From Candidatus Pelagibacter sp. (lineage in GTDB: Bacteria; Pseudomonadota; Alphaproteobacteria; Pelagibacterales; Pelagibacteraceae), in assembly GCA_028222445.1 (NCBI GenBank), contig JAOISU010000001.1, positions 62,001 through 126,000 on the forward strand: a stretch of DNA of 64,000 nt, written 5' to 3'. Positions within the stretch are counted from its first letter, which is position 1, and each line of letters starts with the position of its first letter. Below the pieces are notes generated by a model. It was given only the letters and a program-made list of their open reading frames with translations. It was not told the DNA's origin and searched no databases. The position numbers were made by a program, and so were the translations under genes. Positions 8,897-16,533 of the stretch are shown one piece after another.

Positions 8897-9390
8897 TATC
8901 TTAAATCTCCTTCATCAAACAGTTTAATTATCTCAGCAATATATTGAAGTATCATTAATATTGAGCCTATTAACATTGAAGAATAAGGTATCCACAAAGG
9001 AGGATCCCAAACTGTTCCTGTAGTATAATTTTTAACAAAAGCTTCCTCTACCATCAAAAAACCAAAGTAAAACAGTATTAAAAAAAAACCTAAACTTATA
9101 AATGAAGTAAAAATCTTCAATTTAATAATATTTCTGTTTGATAAAAAATCGTAAATCCATTCCATGCTTACGTGCGCTTTTTCACTTAAAACATAAGCAC
9201 TACCAATAAAAGTAGATGCAACAAGTAACATGGTAACTAATTCAGTTTGCCAAGTAATAGCACGTTGAAAAAAATATCTTTCAAAAACAAGTTCAACAAT
9301 GACTAAAATAGATAAAATTAAAGCTCCTACTGCGAAAGCACCACAGGCTTGAGAAGCATAATGACAAAAATTAAGATATTTTTTTTTCAT
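8896..9390 (-). CDS. dctQ: TRAP transporter small permease (first system)
   Basis: About 164 residues with four predicted membrane helices, including 'LVTMLLVASTFIGSAYVLSE' typical of DctQ. The frame stays open to an ATG at 9417, but that codon lies in the loop of a terminator-like hairpin (9395-9432); the ATG at 9388-9390 directly after its T-run is the better start. The only purine-rich ribosome-binding candidate (AGGGG, minus strand, 9405-9401, ten bases upstream) is part of the hairpin stem, so translation may depend on opening it. It couples to dctM through a TAATG overlap. Confidence 0.87.
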   Translation of the reverse strand: MKKKYLNFCHYASQACGAFAVGALILSILVIVELVFERYFFQRAITWQTELVTMLLVASTFIGSAYVLSEKAHVSMEWIYDFLSNRNIIKLKIFTSFISLGFFLILFYFGFLMVEEAFVKNYTTGTVWDPPLWIPYSSMLIGSILMILQYIAEIIKLFDEGDLR

Positions 9391-9432
9391 AAAAAAAGAA
9401 CCCCTAGTTATTTTCATAAATAGGGGTTCTTT
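9391..9432 (-). terminator. Stem-loop with T-run between dctP and dctQ
   Basis: Bases 9395-9406 and 9421-9432 are perfect 12-base inverted complements around a 14-base loop, and on the minus strand the 3' arm runs into seven T residues (9397-9391). This is a textbook intrinsic terminator. It begins 11 bases after the dctP stop and ends at the dctQ start codon, so it would stop most transcripts after the binding protein and protect the dctP mRNA end. The probable dctQ Shine-Dalgarno lies in the 3' arm, so leftover readthrough transcripts could also be translationally repressed. Confidence 0.85.
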
Positions 9433-9442
9433 ATATATTATT

Positions 9443-10453
9443 TTATTTAACTGCTAAAGCCATTTCCATAAGTTTAGCACCACCTGGTACTTCCTCAGCA
9501 AATGATTTATGAGAAGTTTTCTTAGCTATTTCTATCCATGCAGCATGATCTGCTTCAGACATATATACTAATTCAACACCAGCTGCTTTGTAAGCATCCT
9601 CAAATTTTTTATCTAAATTTGCTACTTGTGCTGTCATATATTCCTCAGCTACTTTTCCAGCTTTCATAAGAGCTTTTTGTTGCTTTTTACTTAAAGCTTC
9701 AAAAGATTTCTTAGACATAAGGATTGGCTCATACATAAACCAAAGACCAAATTTTCCTGGAGGTGTTGCACATTTAACTTGTTCGTAAATTTTGTAACTA
9801 ACAAAACTTCCTGAACTAGTATTAGCACCAGTTAATACACCTGTTTGTAGACCAGTATAGATTTCTGAAGATGGCATACTTTGTATACCTGCTCCTGCAC
9901 CTTCAAGCATTTGGTTAAATGCTTTTCCAGCTGCTCTCATAACTTGACCTTTAACATCACTAGGGTTTCTTATGCATTTTGTTTTTGAAGCAAAACCACC
10001 ACCTAACCAAGCATCAGATAAAACAACTACACCTGCATCGTTAATAATCTTTTTTATCTCTTTCATCATTGGAGATTTATTAAATCTCAATGCGTGATCA
10101 TGATTTTTAACTGTTCCAGGCATTAATGTTGCACTGAATTCAGGATGAAATTTCGAAGCATATCCTAATGGAAAAGCTGAAATATCTAGTTGACCTGTAG
10201 TCATAGGTTTCCATTGCTCTCTAGGTTTATATAAAGATTTTGCTGGATAAATTCTAATATCAATATCAACATTAGCTTTTTTAACCTCATCAGCAATAAT
10301 TTGAACCATCTCATGACGCGGGTCAAAAGATCCATCAGCTCTAGGTGTACCAGGCCATTGGTGACTTGCTTTTAACGTTACCGCATAAGCAGATCCAACA
10401 GTTGATAAAGCCAAAACTAATGCTGTAAAATATAAAGATACTTTTTTTAACAT
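9443..10453 (-). CDS. dctP: TRAP transporter substrate-binding protein (first system)
   Basis: The 336-residue protein starts with a signal peptide, cleaved near 'GSAYA-V' (about residue 24), followed by the DctP fold. 'LKGQVMRA'-like sequence (seen as 'VKGQVMRAAG') carries the conserved Arg that salt-bridges carboxylate ligands, and 'MPSSEIYTGLQTGVLTGAN' is the family ligand-pocket region. It delivers the ligand in the periplasm to DctQM. It heads the transporter-dusA-tauE-decarboxylase run and is divergent from the CoA-transferase gene, whose proper start is 85 bases away; a Shine-Dalgarno-like GAGGAGAG precedes its ATG. Cargo is probably an organic acid. Confidence 0.92.
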   Translation of the reverse strand: MLKKVSLYFTALVLALSTVGSAYAVTLKASHQWPGTPRADGSFDPRHEMVQIIADEVKKANVDIDIRIYPAKSLYKPREQWKPMTTGQLDISAFPLGYASKFHPEFSATLMPGTVKNHDHALRFNKSPMMKEIKKIINDAGVVVLSDAWLGGGFASKTKCIRNPSDVKGQVMRAAGKAFNQMLEGAGAGIQSMPSSEIYTGLQTGVLTGANTSSGSFVSYKIYEQVKCATPPGKFGLWFMYEPILMSKKSFEALSKKQQKALMKAGKVAEEYMTAQVANLDKKFEDAYKAAGVELVYMSEADHAAWIEIAKKTSHKSFAEEVPGGAKLMEMALAVK

Positions 10454-10538
10454 TGCTCTCTCCTCTATTATTAATTAAGTAATGTATTTAATTAGAGATA
10501 TTGATAAGAGTCAAGACTACATAATTACAGTACAAAAT

Positions 10539-11684
10539 ATGGATGGTCCTTTAAAAAACTTACTTGTTCTTGACCTAACTAGAGTACTAGTTGGTCCTTA
10601 TTGCACGATGATGCTTTCTGATCTGGGTGCACGCGTAATAAAGGTTGAGGCACCAGAAGTTGGTGATGACTCTAGAAAATTTGGACCCTTTATTGAAGAC
10701 TATTCAGCATACTTTATGTCACTAAATAGAGGCAAAGAAAGTATCGCTCTTAATTTAAAAAATGAAGATGATAAAAAAATATTTGATAAAATTTTAGCTA
10801 AAGCAGATATTTTAGTTGAGAATTTTAAACCAGGCACCTTAGAAAAATGGGGTTATGGTTGGAAAGATATTTGTAAAAAATATCCAAGACTAATTTATGC
10901 ATCAGCATCAGGATTTGGACAAACGGGTCCATTAAAAGAATTACCTGCTTATGATATGGTTGTTCAAGGGATGGGTGGCTTAATGAGTGTTACCGGTCAA
11001 CCTAATTCTGAACCAACAAGGGTTGGTACTTCTATTGGTGACATTACCGCAGGCTTATTTACAACTGTTGGAATTAATGCTGCACTTTATGATAGAGAAA
11101 AAACTGGTAAGGGAACTTTTATTGATGTTTCAATGTTAGATTGTCAAATTGCAATTTTAGAAAATGCTATTGCAAGGTTTCTTGCAAAAAATGAAATTCC
11201 AAAACCTATGGGATCACGTCACCCTTCGATTGCACCGTTTGAAGCATTTAAAACAAAAGATAGTTACATCATAATTGCTGCAGGCAATGAAAAATTATTT
11301 GAAAAACTATGTAATGTTTTAGATATTTCTGAAATTGCTCACGATCCAAAATTTAATACTAACTCTTTAAGATCTCAAAATATGGAAGATCTTAAAAAAA
11401 TACTTGAAGACAAACTTGGTGCGAAAAATACAAGTGATTGGGTTAGTAAAATGGAAAAAGAAAAAATACCATGTGGTCCTATCTTTAATATTAAAGAAGC
11501 TGTTGAAAATCCTCAAATTGAAGCTCGGAATATGATTGTTAAAGCTCATCATAAAGTTATTGGTGATTTTAAACTAGCAGGTAATCCAATTAAAATGTCT
11601 AACTATAAAGATGAAAAAACACGTGGAGATATTCCTGATCTTGATGAACACAGAGAAAAAATCTTAAAGGAATTTAGTAATTAA
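10539..11684 (+). CDS. Class III CoA-transferase (CaiB/BaiF family)
   Basis: From the ATG at 10539 (381 residues) the protein begins 'MDGPLKNLLVLDLTRVLVGP', the standard N-terminus of this family; an in-frame ATG at 10482 would add 19 residues without homology and crowd the divergent dctP promoter. The catalytic Asp that forms the CoA-linked anhydride is Asp168 in 'VGTSIGDITAG'. These enzymes move CoA between carboxylic acids. Placed divergent from a TRAP operon ending in malonyl-CoA decarboxylase, it could activate the imported diacid in place of a malonyl-CoA synthetase. Its last 4 bases overlap convergently with rpoZ. Confidence 0.9.
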   Translation: MDGPLKNLLVLDLTRVLVGPYCTMMLSDLGARVIKVEAPEVGDDSRKFGPFIEDYSAYFMSLNRGKESIALNLKNEDDKKIFDKILAKADILVENFKPGTLEKWGYGWKDICKKYPRLIYASASGFGQTGPLKELPAYDMVVQGMGGLMSVTGQPNSEPTRVGTSIGDITAGLFTTVGINAALYDREKTGKGTFIDVSMLDCQIAILENAIARFLAKNEIPKPMGSRHPSIAPFEAFKTKDSYIIIAAGNEKLFEKLCNVLDISEIAHDPKFNTNSLRSQNMEDLKKILEDKLGAKNTSDWVSKMEKEKIPCGPIFNIKEAVENPQIEARNMIVKAHHKVIGDFKLAGNPIKMSNYKDEKTRGDIPDLDEHREKILKEFSN

Positions 11685-12208
11685 CTGTTAGGTTCAGTTT
11701 CTTCTGAGCTATCTTCTGTAGTTTCACTTTCAGCTAGTTGATCTAAAGAAACTGCTGTCTCCTCGTCTCCCGCTTCTAACTCAGCATCAACATCAACTTC
11801 TGGTTCTGCTTTTGCAGTTAATTCTTCTAAATCATCAGATGATACTTGAATTTTTTCTGGAATTTTTCTAGCTCTTTTTGATGGTAATATAGGTGTTCCA
11901 CTTTTAGAAATTTCACCTTTGTACATGCTTTCAAAATCATCACCAATAATTTCATCATCATCCGTACCATCATCAACTTGCTCAACATGTTTTCTAAGTT
12001 TATGAACAGCGCTGTCAGTTAAATCTGAAACTTGAATAGTGCCTTCTGCAATTTCTCTTAAAGATATAACTGTATTTTTGTCATTATCTCTATCTAGAGT
12101 AGGTTCAAATCCTGAATTTAATTGAACGGCTCTTTCTTTAGCAACTAATACTAATTCGTAAGGACTTTCTACTTTATCTATGCAATCTTCTACTGTTACT
12201 CTAGCCAT
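11681..12208 (-). CDS. rpoZ: RNA polymerase omega subunit with long acidic tail
   Basis: The first 75 or so residues, 'MARVTVEDCIDKVESPYELV' through 'VISLREIAEGTI', are the omega subunit that clamps the beta-prime C-terminus during RNA polymerase assembly. At 175 residues it is longer than most omegas, because of an Asp/Glu-rich tail from about residue 78 with a short basic patch 'PSKRARKIPEKI' at 109-120. Extended omegas occur in alphaproteobacteria, but this tail is large. The usual partner gene spoT is not adjacent; an MFS gene lies upstream on the same strand. Confidence 0.92.
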   Translation of the reverse strand: MARVTVEDCIDKVESPYELVLVAKERAVQLNSGFEPTLDRDNDKNTVISLREIAEGTIQVSDLTDSAVHKLRKHVEQVDDGTDDDEIIGDDFESMYKGEISKSGTPILPSKRARKIPEKIQVSSDDLEELTAKAEPEVDVDAELEAGDEETAVSLDQLAESETTEDSSEETEPNS

Positions 12209-12251
12209 GCGCAGTATCTATACAGTAGTTAAAAAAAAATCAAGGATAATT

Positions 12252-13460
12252 CTATAAATAATCAGGATTAAGCTTGTTCTTTACAAGGAATAACAAGGAT
12301 ATTGCTATTAAAATATAAGATCCTGAAACAAGAGCAATTTGCTCAATAGAAAGGCTATTATCAATCAAAATTCCAAAGAGTGCTGTACCAAATGCAGTTG
12401 AAAATACCATCAACGCTGTGGTTAATGCTTTAATGGAACCAATATATCTCACTCCATAAATCTCAGCCCATGTAGCAGAACCTAGAACATTTGCTAGTCC
12501 ATTTGAAATTCCAATTAAACCTAAAAATACAAATGATGAAATTGGAGAGTTAAAATAATAAAGCACAAACGTTGCAACCAATAAAGGAATGTTCATATAA
12601 ATTATTAATTTTCGACTACTAAACTTATCAATTAAAAAGCCTGTTAAAAATAAAGTAATCACTGATAAAATTGAATACACCATAAAGGATTGGGCAATAA
12701 CATAAGGTCCCCAACCTTTAGATGACACTATAAAAGATTGATAAACAAATGTACCTGTTGCAATCCAAGGCATCGCTAACATACTTAAACATATAATATA
12801 AAAGCGATAATCTTTTAAAACTTCACCTCTCGTCCATTGTTTTATATCTTTAGTTTTAATATTTGTAGCACTAGATGTTTCTCTTGAGTCTAATTTAACG
12901 TTTTTAACTAATGTAACAATGACAATAGGTAAAATGATAATAACTGAAATTGAAATTGCTATCCAAATATTTCTCCAATCAATAAAAGTTAATAAAAAAA
13001 TAATTAATAAGGGTAAAATAAATTCAGCTAACGATAAACCAAGCCAAGTTGTGCTTAATGCACGTCCCCTAGTCTTTTCAAAAAATCTTGATATTGTTGT
13101 GGTTGCAGTGTGAGACATTAGTCCTTGACCTGATAACCTCATTAAGAAAATTGATAAAAATAAGAAAGTGACTGATGAAATTTTAGAAAATAAAAAACAA
13201 GAGATCGCTAGTAAAGCAATGACATAAGAGGCAAATTTTAAAATATTAAAATCATCAATTTTTTTACCAACCCAAACGAGTATAAAACTACTTAATAGAG
13301 TAGCGGACGCATAAATAGATCCAAACTGACCATGCGTGATAGAAAGCGCGTCTCTTATGCTTGAATTAAACAGTCCTAGAAAAAAACTCTGTCCAAAGCT
13401 TGAAAAAAATGTAAATATAAATCCAAATAAAATTACTTTAAAATTCAAACTTTTAAACAT
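12252..13460 (-). CDS. Major facilitator superfamily permease
   Basis: A 402-residue protein with about 12 hydrophobic segments and a central charged cytoplasmic loop (around residues 185-215, 'VKLDSRETSSATNIKTKDIK'). 'RLSGQGLMSHTATTTISRFF' followed by a Lys/Arg-rich turn is the sort of loop that precedes helix 5 in MFS carriers of the monocarboxylate/oxalate-like branch. The substrate cannot be named. It is divergent from a 3-hydroxyisobutyrate-dehydrogenase-like gene only 14 bases away, which leaves almost no room for separate promoters. Confidence 0.83.
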   Translation of the reverse strand: MFKSLNFKVILFGFIFTFFSSFGQSFFLGLFNSSIRDALSITHGQFGSIYASATLLSSFILVWVGKKIDDFNILKFASYVIALLAISCFLFSKISSVTFLFLSIFLMRLSGQGLMSHTATTTISRFFEKTRGRALSTTWLGLSLAEFILPLLIIFLLTFIDWRNIWIAISISVIIILPIVIVTLVKNVKLDSRETSSATNIKTKDIKQWTRGEVLKDYRFYIICLSMLAMPWIATGTFVYQSFIVSSKGWGPYVIAQSFMVYSILSVITLFLTGFLIDKFSSRKLIIYMNIPLLVATFVLYYFNSPISSFVFLGLIGISNGLANVLGSATWAEIYGVRYIGSIKALTTALMVFSTAFGTALFGILIDNSLSIEQIALVSGSYILIAISLLFLVKNKLNPDYL

Positions 13461-13474
13461 AGGAAATAGAAATT

Positions 13475-14341
13475 ATGAGCAATGTTGCATTTATAGGTTT
13501 AGGTGTCATGGGTTATCCAATGGCAGGATATATATCAAAAGCAGGTCACAATGTAACTGTTTATAATAGAACAGCTGCAAAAGCTGATAAATGGGTTGCT
13601 GAATATAAAGGGTCAAAAGCAGATACTCCTGCAAAAGCTGCAGAAGGTGCTGACTTTATATTTACCTGTGTTGGTAATGATAATGATTTAAGAGAAGTAA
13701 CTTTCGGTGACAACGGTATCTTTAAAACAATTAAAAAAGGCTCAGTTTACATTGATAACACAACCGCTTCTGCAACGATTGCTAGAGAAATTTATGAGCA
13801 TTCATTAAAAAGTGAATTTGGTTTCTTAGATGCACCGGTATCAGGCGGACAAGCTGGTGCTGAAAATGGTGCTCTAACTGTTATGATTGGTGGAGACCAA
13901 GCAAACTTTGATAAAGCAAAAGACATTATTGATTGTTACAGCAAAAAGATGAAATTATTAGGTGGTGCTGGTAATGGTCAATTAGCAAAAATGGTTAACC
14001 AAATTTGTATTGCAGGTCTTGTTCAAGGTTTATCAGAAGCAATTAACTTTGGAAAAAAAGCAGGTTTAAATATGGAAGATGTAATTGAAGTTATATCTAA
14101 AGGTGCTGCTCAATCTTGGCAAATGGAAAACAGATATAAAACGATGATTGATGATCAGTTTGAATTTGGTTTTGCAGTTGATTGGATGAGAAAAGATTTA
14201 AAAATTGCTATGGATGAAGCTAAAAATAATGGCTCTCAACTTCCTGTAACTGAAATCGTTGATAAATATTACGGTGAAGTTCAAGAGATGGGTGGAAACC
14301 GTTGGGATACTTCTAGTTTAATTAGAAGACTAAGTAAATAA
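13475..14341 (+). CDS. NAD(P)-dependent beta-hydroxyacid dehydrogenase (3-hydroxyisobutyrate dehydrogenase family)
   Basis: This 288-residue enzyme has the Rossmann signature 'FIGLGVMGYPMAGYI' (6-20), the substrate-binding 'DAPVSGGQAGAENG' (119-132) and the catalytic Lys172 in 'GNGQLAKMVNQ'. Members oxidise 3-hydroxyisobutyrate, tartronate semialdehyde, beta-hydroxybutyrate-like acids or sulfolactaldehyde; these cannot be separated by eye. It is followed after 6 bases by a pyridoxamine-oxidase-like gene. Given the sulfonate genes near 60 kb, a sulfolactaldehyde-type role cannot be excluded, though nothing nearby supports it. Confidence 0.88.
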   Translation: MSNVAFIGLGVMGYPMAGYISKAGHNVTVYNRTAAKADKWVAEYKGSKADTPAKAAEGADFIFTCVGNDNDLREVTFGDNGIFKTIKKGSVYIDNTTASATIAREIYEHSLKSEFGFLDAPVSGGQAGAENGALTVMIGGDQANFDKAKDIIDCYSKKMKLLGGAGNGQLAKMVNQICIAGLVQGLSEAINFGKKAGLNMEDVIEVISKGAAQSWQMENRYKTMIDDQFEFGFAVDWMRKDLKIAMDEAKNNGSQLPVTEIVDKYYGEVQEMGGNRWDTSSLIRRLSK

Positions 14342-14347
14342 TCTCGT

Positions 14348-14947
14348 ATGCAACCAGCATACTACGAAGATTTTGAGGAGATCAAAAATAAAATCTGGTC
14401 TATGCTGGATAATGCTATCAAAGATAGGGGTTCTCAATTTAGAATTCCAGTATTTATTTGTGGTAATCAAAATGACTTTGATGGAAGAATTGTAGTTCTT
14501 AGAAAATCAGATCGAGAAAATAATCTTGTTCAATACCATAGCGATATCAGATCAGATAAAATTGCCAAATTAAAAGTAAATAAAAATGCGGCAATGTTAT
14601 TTTATGACAAGGATGAGAAGATCCAAGTTAGACTTAAAGTTGAATGTACCGTTAATCATGAAAATGATATTACAAAACAGTCTTGGTTAAAAACAGGACA
14701 CATGAGTAGAAAATGTTATTTAGTAGATAGCGGACCTGGTACAGAATCTGATACTCCAACTTCAGGACTAAAACCTGAGTTAGATAATTTTGAATTTACT
14801 ATGGAGCAAAGTGAAGTAGGTTATAAAAACTTTACTGTTATTCAATGTAAAATTAAAAGTATGGAATGGCTTTATTTAGCAGCCAAAGGTCACCGTCGTG
14901 CTAAATTTGATTTAGAAAATAACAAAGATACCTGGTTAATTCCTTAG
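14348..14947 (+). CDS. Pyridoxamine 5'-phosphate oxidase-like FMN-binding protein
   Basis: The 199-residue protein has the split-barrel pattern of the Alr4036/PPOX-type flavoproteins: 'GRIVVLRKSDRENNLVQYHS' gives the FMN-binding strand, 'DIRSDKIAKLKVNKNAAMLF' the following helix-strand, and 'MEWLYLAAKGHRRAKFD' the C-terminal phosphate-binding end. These proteins bind FMN or related cofactors; most act on unknown substrates and are not the vitamin B6 enzyme PdxH. It follows the dehydrogenase gene by 6 bases and overlaps convergently by 4 bases with the hydratase gene. Confidence 0.82.
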   Translation: MQPAYYEDFEEIKNKIWSMLDNAIKDRGSQFRIPVFICGNQNDFDGRIVVLRKSDRENNLVQYHSDIRSDKIAKLKVNKNAAMLFYDKDEKIQVRLKVECTVNHENDITKQSWLKTGHMSRKCYLVDSGPGTESDTPTSGLKPELDNFEFTMEQSEVGYKNFTVIQCKIKSMEWLYLAAKGHRRAKFDLENNKDTWLIP

Positions 14948-15573
14948 TAAAAAGTAGCCTTCACATCTCCAAATGCAGATGATGTAACTTCAATTAATTT
15001 TTTATCATTTATTGGAACAGGAAAACCATAAGCACCTGTTAAAATTAAATCATCTTTTTTTAAATAATTATTATTTTTACCCAACTCCTTAACTAACCAA
15101 TTTAACTCTGATAACATATCAACTGGCCATTTTTTATTAATCCAAGTATCTATTATTTCATTGTCATAAATAAGCTTAAGATTGGTTTCTATTTTATCTA
15201 TTGGTAATTTTGTTACTGGACCTAAAACCACTCCAGCATGTATTGCATTATTTGCAAGAAGTTCAGCTCCATATGGTTCCTCTCCATAAAAAATAAGATT
15301 GTGAATTTCAATTAAAGAATAAATTCCTTCAATCGACTCTAGTATATAATCAAAAGAAGATAGTTCAGCTTTAATATCACGATTTAAAATAATACCAAAT
15401 TCTGCTTCAATTGCTGGATTTGTGTAATCTTTTTTATTAAGTGTTACGCCACTTTGATATAATTCACTTTTCCAAAGGTAACCACAAGCTGGTTGAGTAA
15501 AGCCCATTTTCTTTTGAGTATCTTTTGAAACACAGCCTATCTTATAACCAATAATTTGATCTCCTCTCTTCAC
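14944..15573 (-). CDS. 2-keto-4-pentenoate hydratase family protein, 5' end unclear
   Basis: The conserved part has 'GYKIGCVSKDTQKKMGF' and the metal-binding Glu-x-Glu in 'NPAIEAEFGIILNRD', the marks of MhpD/HpaH-type hydratases and fumarylacetoacetate hydrolases. The first codon usable as a start is a GTG at 15573, giving 209 residues against a family size near 260. Recognisable family sequence continues upstream in frame to about 15732 without any ATG, GTG or TTG, so either a rare start is used or the gene has lost its start. The substrate is unknown; a second member of the broad family lies at 53330. Confidence 0.7.
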   Translation of the reverse strand: MKRGDQIIGYKIGCVSKDTQKKMGFTQPACGYLWKSELYQSGVTLNKKDYTNPAIEAEFGIILNRDIKAELSSFDYILESIEGIYSLIEIHNLIFYGEEPYGAELLANNAIHAGVVLGPVTKLPIDKIETNLKLIYDNEIIDTWINKKWPVDMLSELNWLVKELGKNNNYLKKDDLILTGAYGFPVPINDKKLIEVTSSAFGDVKATFY

Positions 15574-15732
15574 TCTCAGTCTCGCAACGTTTGACTGAAT
15601 AATTAGAGCATCTTCATTAGTTATTTTAATTTTATCTTTAAAAATTGAACTAGGATTTTTATTATCATAATCCTTTAGAATTTTATTTGAAAATATATCT
15701 AAATCTTTTTTAGAAAGGTTACTTATTACAGT
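15574..15732 (-). pseudogene. In-frame 5' coding extension of the hydratase gene lacking a start codon
   Basis: Reading the minus strand in the hydratase frame from just after an in-frame TAA (15735-15733) gives about 53 residues, including 'NLSKKDLDIFSNKILKDYD' and 'TNEDALIIQSNVARLR', which fit the N-terminal helices of MhpD-like hydratases and join directly to the conserved 'GDQIIGYKIG'. No ATG, GTG or TTG is present; possible rare starts are ATA near 15726 or CTG at 15579. The homology argues the region was coding. A lost start codon, a non-standard start or a sequence error are all possible. Confidence 0.55.
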
Positions 15733-15836
15733 TTAAAAGAAATAAGATTATATTACTTTTAATTCTTCAATGCCACTTGTAAATGACAGAGTACTAAATG
15801 AAAATAATATTAAAAATTTATAAAAAAATTTTAGAG

Positions 15837-16532
15837 TTAATTTATTGTAATTGTTACATCTGGAGCTGATGCATAAGCAACACAAGTTCCGCTACCAGTA
15901 AAAGTAAGGGCATTATCTGTGCCAAATGCTACCGTGACATTCGGGTTTTGAATTCCATCATAAACAAATGGTGAAGTCAGTGCTACTCTCCATTGAAAAT
16001 ATGTATCACCTGCTGGATTTAGATTTGCATTTTGTGTTACCTCTGTTACAGCAGTGTGCCCACTAAATGCAGTAGTGCCAGGTACTGCTCCTGCGTAACC
16101 AGCAGCTACAACTAATTCACCTGCTCCTGCATCTGCAATGCCTGTAGCATTAGCACTTACTGTACCAGCTGTTCCTCCGTCTGTTCCACATGTAGCAGAT
16201 CCATCTGAAATACCTGTTCCCGAAATAGTAATCAATCTATTCATCACAACTTGCACATAAGTATAAGAAGTTCCAACCACTGCTTCTGTTGCTGATCCTA
16301 AAGTGGCCGCAGCTGCACCAGCTGTAGTACTAGCTATATCAATTGTACCTGAGTCAGCTTCATAAACCACAACAGGGTTTAAACAGTTGTCTAAAGCACT
16401 TCCTGTTTCACAAAGAGCTATTTGCTGAATTGTAATTTCATAGACACTGGCTTCTCCTGATGCTGAAAATGCAACTTTATTATTACTGAATGTAATTAAT
16501 GCTAAAATAATTAATATCTTAAATAATCTCAT
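15837..16532 (-). CDS. Secreted Gly/Ala/Thr-rich protein of unknown function
   Basis: I do not recognise a family. The 231-residue protein begins with a clear signal peptide (hydrophobic 4-16, likely cleavage after 'NKVAFSA'), then a low-charge, Gly/Ala/Thr/Val-rich sequence that looks like beta-structure, with four Cys residues that could form two disulfides ('IALCETGSALDNCLNP', 'DGSATCGTDGG', 'GSGTCVAYAS'). Its ATG lies one base after the stop of the inverse-autotransporter-type barrel gene, so the two are almost certainly co-translated. A role as a cell-surface partner or passenger of that barrel is a guess from this arrangement. Confidence 0.7.
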   Translation of the reverse strand: MRLFKILIILALITFSNNKVAFSASGEASVYEITIQQIALCETGSALDNCLNPVVVYEADSGTIDIASTTAGAAAATLGSATEAVVGTSYTYVQVVMNRLITISGTGISDGSATCGTDGGTAGTVSANATGIADAGAGELVVAAGYAGAVPGTTAFSGHTAVTEVTQNANLNPAGDTYFQWRVALTSPFVYDGIQNPNVTVAFGTDNALTFTGSGTCVAYASAPDVTITIN

Positions 16533-16533
16533 T

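Noticed and set aside
10482..10538. CoA-transferase start at 10482
   Set aside because: The extra 19 residues have no family match and would leave only 28 bases to the divergent dctP start; the standard N-terminus starts at 10539.
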